DNA of 64,000 nucleotides, from positions 1 to 64,000 of the forward strand of contig JAKSDQ010000152.1 of NCBI GenBank assembly GCA_022360015.1, in the 5' to 3' direction. The position numbers and the translations under genes were made by a program. Numbering within the stretch: the first letter of the stretch is position 1; each line of letters begins with the position of its first letter. The notes beneath the pieces were generated by a model. That model ran no database searches. It was not told the origin of the DNA and saw only the letters and a list, made by a program, of their open reading frames with translations. The stretch is from Cytophagales bacterium (lineage in GTDB: Bacteria > Bacteroidota > Bacteroidia > Cytophagales > Cyclobacteriaceae). Below are positions 63,513 to 64,000 of the stretch, piece after piece.

Positions 63513-64000
63513 ATGGCTTCACTAAATCCATTTGGCGGGGCGTTAGGAAGGCGGCAGGTAGCCCATCTTCTTAAAAGAACAACCTTTGGACCAACCAAAT
63601 TACAAATCGATCAATATACCGGATCCACACCGGCACAAGTCCTTACACAATTATTTACACCGGTAGCTGATCCGGCACCTCCGGGTGACCCCCTTACGGG
63701 TCAACCATGGGTCAACCCCAAACCTACAGATTTAAATAGCGACAATGGCGACCTGATTACATTTTTCCGGGGCTGGTGGCTGGAACAAATGTATAATGAG
63801 GGTATTTCCATCCGCGAAAGGATGACTTACTTTCTGCATACCCATTTTACTACAGGATATATCACCGTGAATGACAGTACGGCGCTGTACTATCAAAATG
63901 CGCTTTTTCGCCAGTACGCGACCGGTAATTTTAAGGAGGTTTCTAAAAAATTATGCCTTGATAATGCCATGTTGATTTATCTGGATGGCCGGCTGAATGA
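63513..64000 (+). CDS. DUF1800 family protein, 3' part outside the window
   Basis: From ATG 63513 the first 162 codons read MASLNPFGGALGRRQVAHLL, KRTTFGPTKLQIDQYTG, then FFRGWWLEQMYNEGISIRER and MTYFLHTHFTTGYITVN. These are the start of DUF1800 proteins, secreted or envelope proteins often found beside DUF1501 genes and of unknown function. There is no obvious signal peptide at the start. The frame is open to the window edge. Confidence 0.85.
   Translation, partial: MASLNPFGGALGRRQVAHLLKRTTFGPTKLQIDQYTGSTPAQVLTQLFTPVADPAPPGDPLTGQPWVNPKPTDLNSDNGDLITFFRGWWLEQMYNEGISIRERMTYFLHTHFTTGYITVNDSTALYYQNALFRQYATGNFKEVSKKLCLDNAMLIYLDGRLN

Noticed and set aside
1-64000. CRISPR array, rRNA operon or replication origin
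   Set aside because: No regularly spaced repeats, no 16S/23S-like stretches and no DnaA-box cluster were seen on either strand.

Overview
The window looks like the chromosome of a member of the Bacteroidota, most likely an aerobic, probably marine Cytophagales relative. Grounds: PadR plus FtsX-type transporter pairs, DUF2652, DUF418, DUF1800, an OmpA/WD40-like (PD40) outer-membrane protein, PorT-like porins, the KorAB/flavoprotein cluster, AT-rich spacers and scattered lone c-type cytochrome propeller proteins. This placement is inferred from gene families only.

1-4.7 kb: decaying host genes. A PadR regulator and its FtsX-type permease (frameshift, nonsense codon, deletion) and a DUF418 membrane protein with an in-frame stop. 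The extreme left edge carries the start of a tyrosine recombinase running off the window.

4.7-15.3 kb: an accessory island ending at an intact tRNA-Pro gene (15270-15343). Two degenerate copies of the tRNA-Pro 3' end with its flanking hairpin (near 4.8 and 10.8 kb) suggest at least two stacked integrations. Inside are an attC-like recombination site overlapping the end of a cargo gene (9574-9631), a decayed relative (5305-5359) and a weak third one (15071-15112). Tails of a tyrosine recombinase, each followed by a short palindrome and a GTTRRRY-like boundary, sit directly upstream of three minus-strand cargo genes: an unknown 143-aa protein, a membrane protein and a PD-(D/E)XK nuclease. A fourth tail lies at the left edge. 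The island also holds a lipoprotein, a KilA-N protein, a frameshifted IS91-like element with its own recombinase, and an intact IS1182/IS5-type element with a 6-bp target duplication. The layout resembles an integron-like or recombinase-driven cargo island and is the most unusual part of the window.

15.6-26.8 kb: metallophosphoesterase lipoprotein, an alpha/alpha-toroid protein, a ClbS/DfsB protein, a chimeric remnant of a membrane sensor and a serine hydrolase, tRNA-Val, an SDR without its catalytic Tyr/Lys, DUF2652, an MFS exporter, and a plus-strand group of regulators (Crp/Fnr, SRPBCC, WYL, GyrI-like).

27.2-44.8 kb: the 2-oxoacid:ferredoxin oxidoreductase operon (korA-korB-flavoprotein), an AraC regulator, a VOC protein, a hemerythrin-like protein, a pentapeptide-repeat protein, an ornithine cyclodeaminase-like enzyme, a sigma-factor remnant, a 1-Cys peroxiredoxin, PEP carboxylase, and two large exported propeller proteins with single haem c motifs.

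45.2-64 kb: S41 peptidase, porin, a small Cys-rich membrane protein, a TPR-AAA ATPase with a TPR-membrane partner, the tyrosine catabolism operon (hppD-hmgA-fahA-flavin reductase) divergent from an Lrp regulator, mfd, an orphan oxidase subunit III, an OmpA/PD40 protein, a cell-wall amidase and the start of a DUF1800 protein.
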